From NCBI GenBank assembly GCA_018436095.1, contig JAHDMJ010000014.1, positions 1 to 64,000 of the forward strand: a DNA stretch of 64,000 nt, in the 5' to 3' direction. This document shows, in pieces, positions 25,384-35,037 of the stretch. Position 1 is the stretch's first letter; every line of letters begins with the position of its first letter. This stretch comes from Clostridia bacterium (lineage in GTDB: Bacteria > Bacillota > Peptococcia > DRI-13 > UBA5745). Under the pieces are notes generated by a model, which was not told the origin of the DNA, did not search any database, and worked only from the letters and a program-made list of their open reading frames with translations. Position numbers and translations under genes: made by a program.

Positions 25384-26304
25384 CTACTCTACTCGGATTC
25401 TGGGATCAAGGAAGGCATACAGCAGATCCGCCACCATGTTGCCGATAATAATGATTGCAGTGATAAACAGGACGGAGCCCTGCAAAAGGGGCATATCCCT
25501 GGTTCCCATGGCGTCCACCGTAATCCGGCCCAGGCCGGGGATACCAAAAATACTTTCCGTCATCACGGCGCCGCCTAAAAGGCCGGCCACCTGCATAGCC
25601 ATCATGGTTACCACCGGCAGCATGGCATTTTTTAGGGCGTGGCCTACCACCACCACCGTTTCTCCCAGGCCCTTGGCCCTGGCCGTACGGATATAATCAT
25701 TCTTCATGACCTCAAGAAGATTGGAGCGGGTGAGGCGGGCGATAGTACCCGCCGACTGCCAGCCCAGTACGATAGCCGGCAAAATGTAGTACCGGGGGCT
25801 GTAATAGCCGGTTACCGGCAGCCAGCCCAGTTTAAAGGCAAAGAGGTATTGCATCAGCAGGCCGGCCCAGAAAACCGGCAGGGATACCCCCATAAGGGAA
25901 AAGGACATGAAGGCCCTGTCCACCAGCGTATTTTGTTTCACCGCCGATAAGATGCCGGCGGGAATGCCGATGATCCAGGCCACCAAGGCGGCGTAGATAG
26001 CCAGCTTGATCGTATGGGGAAAGGCCTCCCGGATCATGGCCGATACATCACGCTGCAGCTTGTAAGACATGCCGAAATCGCCCCGCAGGGCATTGACCAT
26101 ATATCTGCCGAATTGCACCAAGATGGGATCATTAAGACCCATCCGTTCTCTGAAAACCTCGATAAGCTCCGGCTTGATATGCTCCCGCATCATGACGGTT
26201 ACGGGATCTCCCGGCACCACATTTAGCAGGACAAACAGGATCAAGGATACTGCAATCAAAACCGGAAAAGCTACCAGTATTCGTTTTATTATATATCTAG
26301 CCAT
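25384..26304 (-). CDS. dppB: Oligopeptide/dipeptide ABC transporter permease DppB/OppB
   Basis: The protein begins MARYIIKRILVAFPVLIAVS, contains NVVPGDPV, and carries the EAA-type loop ARAKGLGETVVVVGHALKNA. Six membrane spans. AGGAG 8 nt before the ATG at 26304 selects this start over an in-frame upstream codon. A large stem-loop separates it from dppA. Confidence 0.93.
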   Translation of the reverse strand: MARYIIKRILVAFPVLIAVSLILFVLLNVVPGDPVTVMMREHIKPELIEVFRERMGLNDPILVQFGRYMVNALRGDFGMSYKLQRDVSAMIREAFPHTIKLAIYAALVAWIIGIPAGILSAVKQNTLVDRAFMSFSLMGVSLPVFWAGLLMQYLFAFKLGWLPVTGYYSPRYYILPAIVLGWQSAGTIARLTRSNLLEVMKNDYIRTARAKGLGETVVVVGHALKNAMLPVVTMMAMQVAGLLGGAVMTESIFGIPGLGRITVDAMGTRDMPLLQGSVLFITAIIIIGNMVADLLYAFLDPRIRVE

Positions 26305-26338
26305 ATGATTGCTCCTGTTCAGGCCGGGCAGCAAAGGA

Positions 26339-26427
26339 GCTGTCTCAAGTCAGACCTCAGGCAGTGTTTATAGTCTTCGGTTTAAAACCAACAGGCTATA
26401 AAGCATTTGAGGCGTTGGTGAGACAGC
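26339..26427 (-). other. Large stem-loop between dppA and dppB
   Basis: Nested complementary arms GCTGTCTC/GAGACAGC (outer), CCTCA/TGAGG, TTTATAG/CTATAAA and GGTTT/AAACC (inner) fold 89 nt into one long hairpin. There is no T-run, so it is more likely an mRNA stability element giving extra binding-protein mRNA than a full terminator. Confidence 0.65.
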
Positions 26428-26462
26428 CCCTTCTACCCTGGCAAGGGTTGCGGCTGTTGAGC

Positions 26463-28151
26463 CTAATTCTCGATACGCAAGCCGTCGTAATAATACCAGC
26501 CGTCACTCCAGCCATTCCAGGAAGGCTTGAAGCCTTTAAGGCGATCATTGACCAGGAATACATGCTGTACGCTGTATAAAGGAATCCAGGCGGCTTCCTC
26601 TTGGATAACTGCAATTTCCAAAGCTTGATATTCTTTTTCTCTAGCCACCGGGTCTACGATAGCCCGGGCGTCCACGATCCGTTGGGACAGGGCCGGGTTA
26701 TTGAAATTGAAGGAACGCTTCACCGTGTTGCCGGGGGCGAAGAAGGTATAAATGAAATTGTCCGGATCATTGTAGTCGGCAGACCAGGTGCTGGTGTAAG
26801 CGGGCAGCTTGCCTTCGGCTCTGGTGGCAAACCAGGTGGCGCTGTCCATGGAATCGATGGTAACCTTCAGACCGATATCCTCTAGCAGGGAGGCCAGCAG
26901 CTCCACCCTGGGCAGAGCCGAGGTGCTGGAACTGTCGTGGGCGATGGTCATCTCAAAACCGTCGGGATAGCCGGCTTCGGCCAGCAAAGCCTTGGCCTGC
27001 TCGGGATCATAAGGAATCTCCGGCAGATTAGGATTGTAGCCCATAACGCCGGCGGGGAAGATGCCGTAGCGGGGAGTGCCCCGGCCGCCATTAAGGGCGT
27101 CTACCAAGCCTTGGCGGTCCATGGCCATCTGCAGGGCTTTTCTTACCCGCACATCATCAAAGGGCTTGATCTGCTGGTTAAAAGTGAGGTATAAAATACC
27201 TACCCGGTCACCTGAAATGATATTGTTGGCATATTTAGGACTGTTGGTGAAATACTCCAACTGGCTCAGGGCAAACTCAGTGTCAAAGACGTCCAGCTCC
27301 CCGGCTTCAAACATCATCCGCATGGTTTCGGCGTCGCTGATGATCTTCCAGGAGATGCCCTCCAGCTCCGGCTGCTTATCCCAATAGCCGTCGAAGCGTT
27401 TGACTAAAAGCTCGTCATTGAGCACCCATTTGTCGAAATAATAAGGGCCGGTGCCGATGGTCTTATCCGCCGCCAAACCGAAATCCTTGCCGGCGGCTTC
27501 CGTGGCTTCTTTGTCCAGAATGCCCATGGCCGGGGCAGCCATTGAGGCAATAAAGGGGCCGAAGGGCACTTTCAGCTTCACTTTGATCGTATAATCATCC
27601 ACAATGGTGACGCCGGATAATTCTTTGGTGGTGCCGGCCATAACCTCATCGGAGCCTACGATGGGATCTACGAAGTCCTGGTTTTTGGCGCCGGTTTCCG
27701 GCCAGAGCATCCGCTCAAAGGTGTACTTGACATCTTCTGCCGTAAAATCATTGCCGTTGTGGAATTTAACGTCCTTCCTCAAATAGAAGGTGTACTCCAA
27801 AGCATCTTCGCTGATTTCCCATTTCTCAGCCAGGCTGGGAATCAGCTCGGTTTTGCCGGGGCCGGTGGTGACAGCCTCAGCCAGCCGGTTGAATATCATA
27901 AAATTGACGCAGAAAAACTCTGTGGTCTGCTGGGGGTCGCAGGTGTCCGGCTGAGGATTGGTGACCATCCTCATGATGTTTTCATAGCCGGGAGCCACTT
28001 TGGCGGGAATGCCGGAAGCAGCCGGTTCGGTAGCCGCCGGAGCTGTAGGGGTGGTGGCCGGCGGTGTGGAAGCGGCGGGGCTGCCGCAGCCGGCGAAGGC
28101 GCCTAATACAAAGAGTACCGTTAAAAGTAATGCTAAAGTCTTTTTCTTCAT
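26463..28151 (-). CDS. dppA: Oligopeptide/dipeptide ABC transporter substrate-binding lipoprotein
   Basis: The ~562-residue protein has a signal MKKKTLALLLTVLFVLGAF with lipobox FAGC, a Pro/Thr/Ala-rich linker and a SBP_bac_5 domain (LAEKWEISEDALEYTFYLRK, RKALQMAMDR, PYDPEQAKALLAEAGYPDGF). It captures peptides for the DppBCDF importer. AAAAGGGAGGG upstream of 28151 sets the start. First gene of the operon; CodY control is expected by analogy but no clear box was seen. Confidence 0.93.
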   Translation of the reverse strand: MKKKTLALLLTVLFVLGAFAGCGSPAASTPPATTPTAPAATEPAASGIPAKVAPGYENIMRMVTNPQPDTCDPQQTTEFFCVNFMIFNRLAEAVTTGPGKTELIPSLAEKWEISEDALEYTFYLRKDVKFHNGNDFTAEDVKYTFERMLWPETGAKNQDFVDPIVGSDEVMAGTTKELSGVTIVDDYTIKVKLKVPFGPFIASMAAPAMGILDKEATEAAGKDFGLAADKTIGTGPYYFDKWVLNDELLVKRFDGYWDKQPELEGISWKIISDAETMRMMFEAGELDVFDTEFALSQLEYFTNSPKYANNIISGDRVGILYLTFNQQIKPFDDVRVRKALQMAMDRQGLVDALNGGRGTPRYGIFPAGVMGYNPNLPEIPYDPEQAKALLAEAGYPDGFEMTIAHDSSSTSALPRVELLASLLEDIGLKVTIDSMDSATWFATRAEGKLPAYTSTWSADYNDPDNFIYTFFAPGNTVKRSFNFNNPALSQRIVDARAIVDPVAREKEYQALEIAVIQEEAAWIPLYSVQHVFLVNDRLKGFKPSWNGWSDGWYYYDGLRIEN

Positions 28152-28459
28152 GAAATTCCCTCCCTTTTCAAATGATACCAAGAAATACAAACATTAGAAT
28201 TTTTGGAACACTCCCCCTTATTTTTTTATGATTCTCAATATTCTGCCTTTTGCTTAAGGCTTTTTTGCCATTAATTTCTTTTATTTTATTCGACGGATCA
28301 AGAATAATCCCTTCCCAGAGGATTTATTGCCTTAATCTTTTCGAAATTTCTTTTGTACACCATAAAAAATAAGGCGATTAAGGAGGTAGCGGAAAAGGGA
28401 TAATGCTACAAGGCGAAAGCTGCCGCCTTCGCCTTGCCAATCTCCATCCCAGCGGAATT
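28152..28459. other. Gene-free interval between pyrI and dppA
   Basis: Holds the untranslated leader of dppA (A/T-rich) and, near pyrI, a hairpin CAAGGCGAA/TTCGCCTTG at 28409-28436 that could weakly terminate pyrBI. I found no convincing promoter or CodY box for dppA. Confidence 0.35.
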
Positions 28460-28915
28460 TTATACCTTTGCTTTATTTAGCCAGTCGGGGAGTCCCTGAT
28501 CTTCCTGCTCGCAATAAACGCAGCGGTAACGGGTACCATTTTGCCCCTTCGTCAGCCGGAAAATATGCTCCACCCCTTCTTCTATGCTGGTAATACAACG
28601 GGGGTTTTTGCAACGGATTACATTGCGGAGGATTTCCGGAGGGACCAGGCGTTTCTTTTCAATAATCTTGCCCTCGTCAATGACGGCGATGGTGATGTTG
28701 GGATCGATATAGCCCAGGATATCAAGATTGATATCCAGCATACCTTCGATCTTGATGATATCCTTTTTGCCCAATTTATTGCTGCGGGCATTTTTGATAA
28801 TAGCCACAGTACACTCCAGGCGGTCCAGGTTCAGCAGCTGGTAAAGTCCCATGGCGCTGCCGGCCTTAATGTGATCGATAACAATGCCCCGTTCCAGGCT
28901 GTCAATACTGAGCAT
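28460..28915 (-). CDS. pyrI: Aspartate carbamoyltransferase regulatory subunit
   Basis: The 151-residue protein has the N-terminal nucleotide-binding domain (IDSLERGIVIDHIKAGSAMGLYQLL) and C-terminal zinc domain with CKNPRC and CVYC. It confers allosteric control by nucleotides on PyrB. Its ATG follows the pyrB stop codon with no gap (TAAATG), giving coupled translation of the two subunits. Confidence 0.96.
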   Translation of the reverse strand: MLSIDSLERGIVIDHIKAGSAMGLYQLLNLDRLECTVAIIKNARSNKLGKKDIIKIEGMLDINLDILGYIDPNITIAVIDEGKIIEKKRLVPPEILRNVIRCKNPRCITSIEEGVEHIFRLTKGQNGTRYRCVYCEQEDQGLPDWLNKAKV

Positions 28916-29881
28916 TTACCGCACCTCCTTCTGCAAAGCCCCGGTTCTGGCCCCGGCAGCCACAGGACTGGCCAATTCCAGCAGCATCATGATCAGAGCC
29001 ATCCGGACATAAACACCGTTTTGAGCCTGTTCAAAATAAGCGGCCCGAGGGTCATCATCCACATCAATGGATATTTCATTGACTCTGGGCAGAGGATGGA
29101 GGATAGCCATGCCGGGCTTGGCCGCCGCCAGCTTATCCGGGGTCAGGATATAGGTATCCTTCAAGCGGACGTAGTCTTCTTCGTTGAAGAATCTCTCTTT
29201 TTGCACCCTGGTCATATAAAGAATATCCAACTGATCCATGACCAGCTCCATGTCTTCCGCCTCCACGAAAGGCACCCCTTTATCCCAGAGCACTTCCTCG
29301 ATTACGTAATCCGGCACCCTTAGCTCTTCCGGCGAAATCAGGATGAATTTGACGCCTTCATAACGGGCCAGGGATTTAATCAGGGAATGGACGGTGCGGC
29401 CGAATTTCAAGTCGCCGCAGAGGCCGATGGTAATGTGGCCAAGCTGCTTGCGCCGCTGGCGAATGGTCATGAGATCCGTCAGGGTCTGGGTGGGGTGCTG
29501 GTGACCGCCGTCGCCGGCATTGATCACCGGAATCCGGGAATAGCGGGAGGCCCGTAAGGGTGCGCCTTCCTTGGGATGGCGCATGGCACAGATGTCGGCG
29601 TAGCAGGAGACGGTGCGGATGGTATCCGCCACGCTTTCCCCTTTGGCCGCCGAGCTGCTGTCCGCCGTGGCAAAGCCCAGGACGTTGCCTCCCAGATTCA
29701 GCATAGCCGCCTCAAAGCTCAGGCGGGTTCTGGTACTGGCCTCATAAAAAAGAGTAGCCAATGTCTTGCCTTGACAAACCTGGCGAAATGCCTGACGGTC
29801 TGCCGCAATCTCATCGGCTACATCTAATAGGGCCTCAATTTCTTCTACGGTAAAATCCAAGGGATCAATTAAATGCCGCAT
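28916..29881 (-). CDS. pyrB: Aspartate carbamoyltransferase catalytic subunit
   Basis: The 321-residue enzyme has the carbamoyl phosphate motif [20 protein letters not shown] and the aspartate-binding HPLPRVNEI. It catalyses the first committed step of pyrimidine synthesis. GGAGG 5 nt before the ATG. Regulated by an upstream attenuator. Confidence 0.97.
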   Translation of the reverse strand: MRHLIDPLDFTVEEIEALLDVADEIAADRQAFRQVCQGKTLATLFYEASTRTRLSFEAAMLNLGGNVLGFATADSSSAAKGESVADTIRTVSCYADICAMRHPKEGAPLRASRYSRIPVINAGDGGHQHPTQTLTDLMTIRQRRKQLGHITIGLCGDLKFGRTVHSLIKSLARYEGVKFILISPEELRVPDYVIEEVLWDKGVPFVEAEDMELVMDQLDILYMTRVQKERFFNEEDYVRLKDTYILTPDKLAAAKPGMAILHPLPRVNEISIDVDDDPRAAYFEQAQNGVYVRMALIMMLLELASPVAAGARTGALQKEVR

Positions 29882-29952
29882 AAAAACCTCCTCATCTTTA
29901 CAAGCTGCCGGCGAAAGGGTGAAGGTCCGATAAACAGAGGCCCATACTCCAT

Positions 29953-29984
29953 AAAAAACGCCTTGCCGGCTTCGGCAAAGCGTC
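29953..29984 (-). terminator. Leader attenuator of pyrBI
   Basis: ACGCTTTGCCG/CGGCAAGGCGT stem followed by TTTTTT, about 70 nt before pyrB. The RNA also contains GCTTCGGC at its 5' end (30008-30015), complementary to GCCGAAGC in the terminator stem-loop, so an antiterminator can form. No PyrR-binding loop was recognised. Confidence 0.75.
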
Positions 29985-30017
29985 TTAACTTTCGTGTGAA
30001 TGAAACCGCCGAAGCAT
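29985..30017 (-). CDS. Possible 10-aa leader peptide of pyrBI
   Basis: A short frame [10 protein letters not shown] ends right at the terminator stem. The start codon would lie only a few nucleotides after the predicted transcription start, so it would have to be translated almost leaderless with only AAGAAAG upstream. Included as tentative; E. coli pyrBI also has a leader peptide that couples UTP level to attenuation. Confidence 0.25.
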   Translation of the reverse strand: MLRRFHSHES

Positions 30018-30026
30018 TTCTTTCTT

Positions 30027-30056
30027 AGTATAACCTCTGGCGGCGGATTTTGTCCA
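30027..30056 (-). promoter_or_regulatory. Promoter of pyrBI
   Basis: Minus-strand TGGACA (30051-30056) and TATACT (30027-30032), 18-bp spacer. An inverted repeat CCTCTGG/CCAGAGG overlaps the spacer. Confidence 0.65.
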
Positions 30057-30113
30057 GAGGGTTATTTGTATACTTTTTGTAATGTTTTTTGTAAAATAAA
30101 CCTCTCATTCTAC

Positions 30114-30231
30114 AGTGAATAACTAACCAGCCTTAGCGAACCTTCGCAGCCGGCTAAATTTCCTTAATTAAAAAGCTCTTTGATCAGATTTTGCCGGTGA
30201 GAAGTGAGCAGAGGCTGGTTGGCTATTCACT
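30114..30231. repeat. 118-bp element with ~20-bp imperfect terminal inverted repeats
   Basis: Ends GTGAATAACTAACCAGCCT and AGGCTGGTTGGCTATTCAC are complementary except for two positions. The element starts right after the MacB-type stop codon. It may be a miniature inverted-repeat element or an unusually long terminator. Confidence 0.6.
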
Positions 30232-31436
30232 TTATTCGTAACGCAGGGCTTCGATGGGATCGGCGTTGGCAGCCTTGGAAGCAGGATAAAAACCAAAACC
30301 GATGCCCACGGCGGCAGAGAAAGCCACAGCCAAAAGAACGGTGCCGGGATTAACTACCACTGCAATATCCACTACCTTTCCCAAAATCAATACGGTGGCA
30401 AGCCCAATGGCCGTACCGATAATGCCGCCGGCGGCAGAAATGATGGCCGACTCCGTCAGAAATTGAAATTTAATATCCCAGGGCTGAGCCCCCAGGGCTT
30501 TGCGGATACCGATTTCCCTGGTTCGCTCCGTTACCGATACCAGCATGATATTCATGATGCCGATACCGCCCACCAGAAGGGAAATAGCGGCTATAGCGCC
30601 TACAGCCAGGGAAAGGGAGCCCAGCACCATGTCCACCTGCTGCATTTCTTCCGCCACCGTATGCATGGCGATTTCCTCGGGCTGGCGGTTTTTCATTCTG
30701 GCTACCACATTAGTCAGGCGGCGGTGGCCCGCCTCTTTATCTACATCATCGGCAAAATAAACATTGAGAGCCCAGGTTATGTAATTATCTACATTGCGGA
30801 TATAGGAGTAAGGCACATAAGCCGTGGGATTGCCCAGAAGCATCAGGGAAGCGGCGCTCATCTCCTTGCGGTACACGCCTACCACCGTCAGCTCTTGCCG
30901 CTCTCCTTCCACTTCCATTTCAATAACCTTGCCTATGCACTTAGCGGTGCCGAATATCTCCAGAGCAGTCTTTTCCGGCAGCACAATGTGGGGGCGGCGG
31001 CCATTAATGTCGGCGTCATTGATCATCCGGCCTTCAATGATCGTTACATTCATGATATTTTCAAAATGCTTGGCCACTTCCTGCATTTCCACACTAATAT
31101 CAAGGGTTTTTCTCTTAATTGTGCCGTTACTCCAGCCGTTTAGGTCGGCGTAGACCAAATCTCCTGCCATAGCCTCCAGCACCTTATCCAAATCCTCAAC
31201 GGTAAAATAATCGTTTTCCATATAAAAGCCGTCGGCAGGGCGGGTATAAACCATAGCCCTGTTAACGCCCACGTCTTTGTACTGGTCCGTCATAAAATTC
31301 CGCATACTGTCGCCGATGGAAACGATGGTAATAACGGAGCTGATGCCGATAATCACCCCCAGCATAGTAAGGAGGGAGCGCATCTTATTGGCCCGGATAG
31401 CCTGCAGGGACATGAGGAAATTTTCCAGCAGCATCA

Positions 31437-31440
<4 letters not shown>
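30232..31440 (-). CDS. MacB-type ABC transporter permease (export system 1)
   Basis: The 402-residue protein has an N-terminal membrane span with SLLTMLGVIIGISSVI, a large extracytoplasmic MacB_PCD domain and a C-terminal FtsX domain with GIMNIMLVSVTERTREIGIRKALGA. It belongs to MacB-type mechanotransmission exporters. ATG overlaps the stop of the ATPase gene (ATGA); GGAGGGAG lies upstream. Confidence 0.9.
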
Positions 31441-32169
<729 letters not shown>

Positions 32170-32177
<8 letters not shown>

Positions 32178-33435
32178 GGCTTGCCTCCGCCTCCGTTGCC
32201 GCCGCTTCCGGCGCCGCCACCTGCATCCCCTCATGGAGATCGGGAGTTACTATGGTAACGATGGTATCGCCTTCGGCCAGCCGATCGGAGAAAATTTCTG
32301 CCTGGAGATCATTTTCCACCCCCAAGGTAACGTCAATCAGCTCCAGAATACCGGCGGCAGTAACCCGGTAAACCTGCCAAGCCTCGCCGCCTTCGGAACC
32401 CTCCGCCTCAACCAAAGCCTCCAAAGGCACCGTAAACGTATTTTCCGATTTGGCCAAGTGGATAACAGCCTTGGCGTTAATACCGGCAATCAATTGACCG
32501 CTCTCTTCTTTAATATCAATAATGGTAGGAATAATCCGTTCCATACCGCCGCTTTTGCTTTCGCCGGTGGGGGAAATCCTGCTCACCTGGCCCTCTACAG
32601 TTTTGCTTCCCAGAATATCCGCTGTAATAGTGGCCTTCTGCCCCACGGCTACTTCGCCGATATCGTACTCACTGATCTGCACCTTCATCTGCAGCTTGGA
32701 GAGGTCCTCGATAACAAACATGGGGCTTTTGTTTTCCGTCTCGTCGGCAAAGCGCCCCAGACGTACATTGACCCGGGTAACTATGCCATCGATGGGACTT
32801 TTGACCTGAGCCTGAGCCAGCTTATCCTCGGCCTCTTCCAAAGCCTTCTCAAAAATGCTCAGTTGCTTATTCTGGGATGGGGAAAGCACTACGCTATCTT
32901 TTGACACAGAATACGCCGCCGCTTGATTCTCCAAATCCTTAAGGTTGCTTTCGACAGCCTCCAGCTCTTGCAGAGAAAGACTGCCGGCTTCGTACAAGGC
33001 TTGGGACCGCTCATATTGCTTCCGGGCCGCCGCCAGCCCCTCTTTGATCTTAGCATACTGCCGCTGGCTTTCTTTCAACCCTTCCTGGTACTGAAAGCGG
33101 GTAAGCTCCAGTTGATCCCTGGCTTTTTCCACCGCCAGCAGCAAGTCCTTGTCGTCCAGCACCGCCAAAAGCTGATCCTTGGCCACCGGATCCCCTTCTT
33201 CTACCTTCAGCTCCACCACTTCACAATGGAGGCTGGACACTACCTCCGCTTTATCCATGCCCTCCAAAGGCGCTTTCAACGTAATGCTCTTCTCAATATC
33301 GCCTTTGGCCAGCTTCATGGTAGCGATAGACGGCAAAGCTGCGCCGCCCCGCAATTGACCGCCGACGAGGAAAATTAAGCAAAGGGCAACCGCCAGTCCC
33401 CCTGCAATAAGCCATTTTTTCTTTTTACCTTTCAT
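32170..33435 (-). CDS. MacA-type membrane fusion/adaptor protein (export system 1)
   Basis: The ~421-residue protein has a basic start and one N-terminal span (MKGKKKKWLIAGGLAVAL), a lipoyl/barrel-sandwich domain split by a coiled coil (residues ~100-220, rich in Gln/Glu/Leu heptads) and a beta-barrel domain. It links the ABC exporter to the cell exterior or an outer-membrane channel. GGAGGG upstream of 33435 sets the start. First gene of a three-gene operon. Confidence 0.9.
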
Positions 33436-33567
33436 GCCGCTTCCCTCCAGATTATTTCTCAATCATTTTCTTCCTTTAATTTAATCACATAACAATAACA
33501 AATAGAATAAAAAAACATTAAAAGAATCTTAAAAAATACGGTACTTTTTAATAATTACAAGTATTCC

Positions 33568-33597
33568 TTGTATTCCTGTAGGTTTTGTGATTATAAT
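33568..33597 (+). promoter_or_regulatory. Promoter of the cysteine synthase-like gene
   Basis: TTGTAT (33568-33573) and TATAAT (33592-33597), 18-bp spacer. Confidence 0.6.
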
Positions 33598-33635
33598 TGA
33601 CATTGTTAATTCAACAAATAAGGAGCGGGACAAAA

Positions 33636-34568
33636 ATGATCTGTAGTAATGTTTTGGAGGCTATTGGCAATACTCCCGTCATTCGCCTTAACCGGCTGAC
33701 CGGCGAAAATGATGCGGAGGTGCTGGTCAAATTTGAAGGGGTCAATATTGGCGGCTCTATTAAAACCCGTACGGCTTTCAACATGATTCGGGAAGCGGAG
33801 CTGCGGGGCGATATTAAGCCGGACACCATCATCGTGGAGCCTACCAGCGGCAACCAGGGCATTGGCTTAGCTCTTGTGGGAGCGGTAAGGGGCTACAAAA
33901 CGATTATTATTATGCCGGATTCCGTCAGCGAGGAGCGCCGCAAACTGGTGAAAAATTACGGAGCCCAGGTCATCGTTGTCAAAGACAACTGCGATATTGG
34001 CGAATGTATCGATAATTGCCTAAAAACCGCTCTGCAGCTAAAAGCGGAAAATCCCAAGGTCTATGTGCCTCAGCAATTTATTAATCCTGATAATCCCGCT
34101 GTTCACCGGCTGCAAACGGGCCGGGAAATTCTGGAGCAGGTGAATAAGCCCATCCACGGCTTTTGCTCCGGTATCGGCACCGGCGGCTGCATTAGCGGTA
34201 TCGGCCAGGTTTTACGCCAAAGCAATCCCAATATCCTGATTTGGGCTTTGGAGCCGGAAAACGCCGCCATCCTTTCCGGCGGCAAGATTAGCACTCATAT
34301 TCAGATGGGCATCGGCGACGGCTTGATTCCCCACAATCTGGATACGAAAATCTACGATGAAGTGGTGGTCATTACCGACGAGGAGGCCATTCAGACTGCC
34401 AGGGACCTGGCCCGGCTGGAAGGGCTGATGTGCGGTATTTCCAGCGGCACCAACGTAGCCGCCGCTTTGAAAATGGCCAAAAAATTGGGCAAAGGCAAAA
34501 CGGTTATTACCTTGCTGCCGGATACCGGCGAGCGCTATTTCAGCACGCCCTTATTTGATGGAGAATAG
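33636..34568 (+). CDS. cysK: Cysteine synthase family PLP enzyme
   Basis: The ~310-residue fold-type II PLP enzyme begins MICSNVLEAIGNTPVIRLNRL and has the PLP lysine in GGSIKTRTA, the phosphate-binding GTGGCISG loop and a C-terminal PDTGERYFST. The substrate loop reads TSGNQG rather than the usual TSGNTG, and the Lys motif SIKTR rather than SVKDR, so the amino-acid donor may not be O-acetylserine. AAGGAG 10 nt upstream of 33636 sets the start. Single gene with a strong terminator. Confidence 0.85.
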   Translation: MICSNVLEAIGNTPVIRLNRLTGENDAEVLVKFEGVNIGGSIKTRTAFNMIREAELRGDIKPDTIIVEPTSGNQGIGLALVGAVRGYKTIIIMPDSVSEERRKLVKNYGAQVIVVKDNCDIGECIDNCLKTALQLKAENPKVYVPQQFINPDNPAVHRLQTGREILEQVNKPIHGFCSGIGTGGCISGIGQVLRQSNPNILIWALEPENAAILSGGKISTHIQMGIGDGLIPHNLDTKIYDEVVVITDEEAIQTARDLARLEGLMCGISSGTNVAAALKMAKKLGKGKTVITLLPDTGERYFSTPLFDGE

Positions 34569-34732
34569 CCGTTAGGCGCAACTTCAAAATTTGGGCAGCT
34601 AACCCCATAGCCAATGGCAGCAAACGGCAGCAAACGCCGCCTTAGGCGCCTGCGGGATTTTTAGTGAACACACCCTGACCGTTATCGTTCCTGATAAGTC
34701 ACTTCTGACGAATCATTTCGGATGACAAAAAT

Positions 34733-34779
34733 AAAGCTGTCTCTCCTTGGTTTGGTAAACCAGGAGAGCAGCTTTTTTT
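34733..34779 (+). terminator. Terminator after the cysK-like gene
   Basis: AAAGCTG-CTCTCCT-GGTTT and AAACC-GGAGAG-AGCTTT arms form a long stem followed by a T-run. Confidence 0.9.
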
Positions 34780-34839
34780 CTTTGGCGTTTTAGTTTCCGA
34801 TAACGGGCTTATTTCCCGGGTAATGCGAGGGGGGTCCTC

Positions 34840-34859
34840 ACAAACTTGCAATTTTGCAC
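34840..34859 (-). repeat. Single copy of the dispersed 20-bp repeat (locus C)
   Basis: On the minus strand it reads GTGCAAAATTGCAAGTTTGT, identical to the commonest copy of array D at 43.7 kb. It lies in the gene-free interval 34780-35037 before the MocR-like gene, which otherwise shows nothing I recognise. Confidence 0.75.
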
Positions 34860-35037
34860 ATCAGTGCCCCTTGCCCGCGGCACTAAACTCTTTTTCTATG
34901 GACAGTTTTGCCTAAAACACTATATAATAGCAGGGACAGAGATCTGCAGTTCGTATCAACCCAACATTACTAAGTTCTCCTCTCTCTCCGGCAATGGTTC
35001 TTGAGAAAAGCAGACGATTCTTAAAAGCGAAGGTGAT

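Noticed and set aside
28152-28459. CodY boxes before dppA
   Set aside because: Best candidates matched the 15-bp consensus at only about 10 positions, too weak to report as sites.
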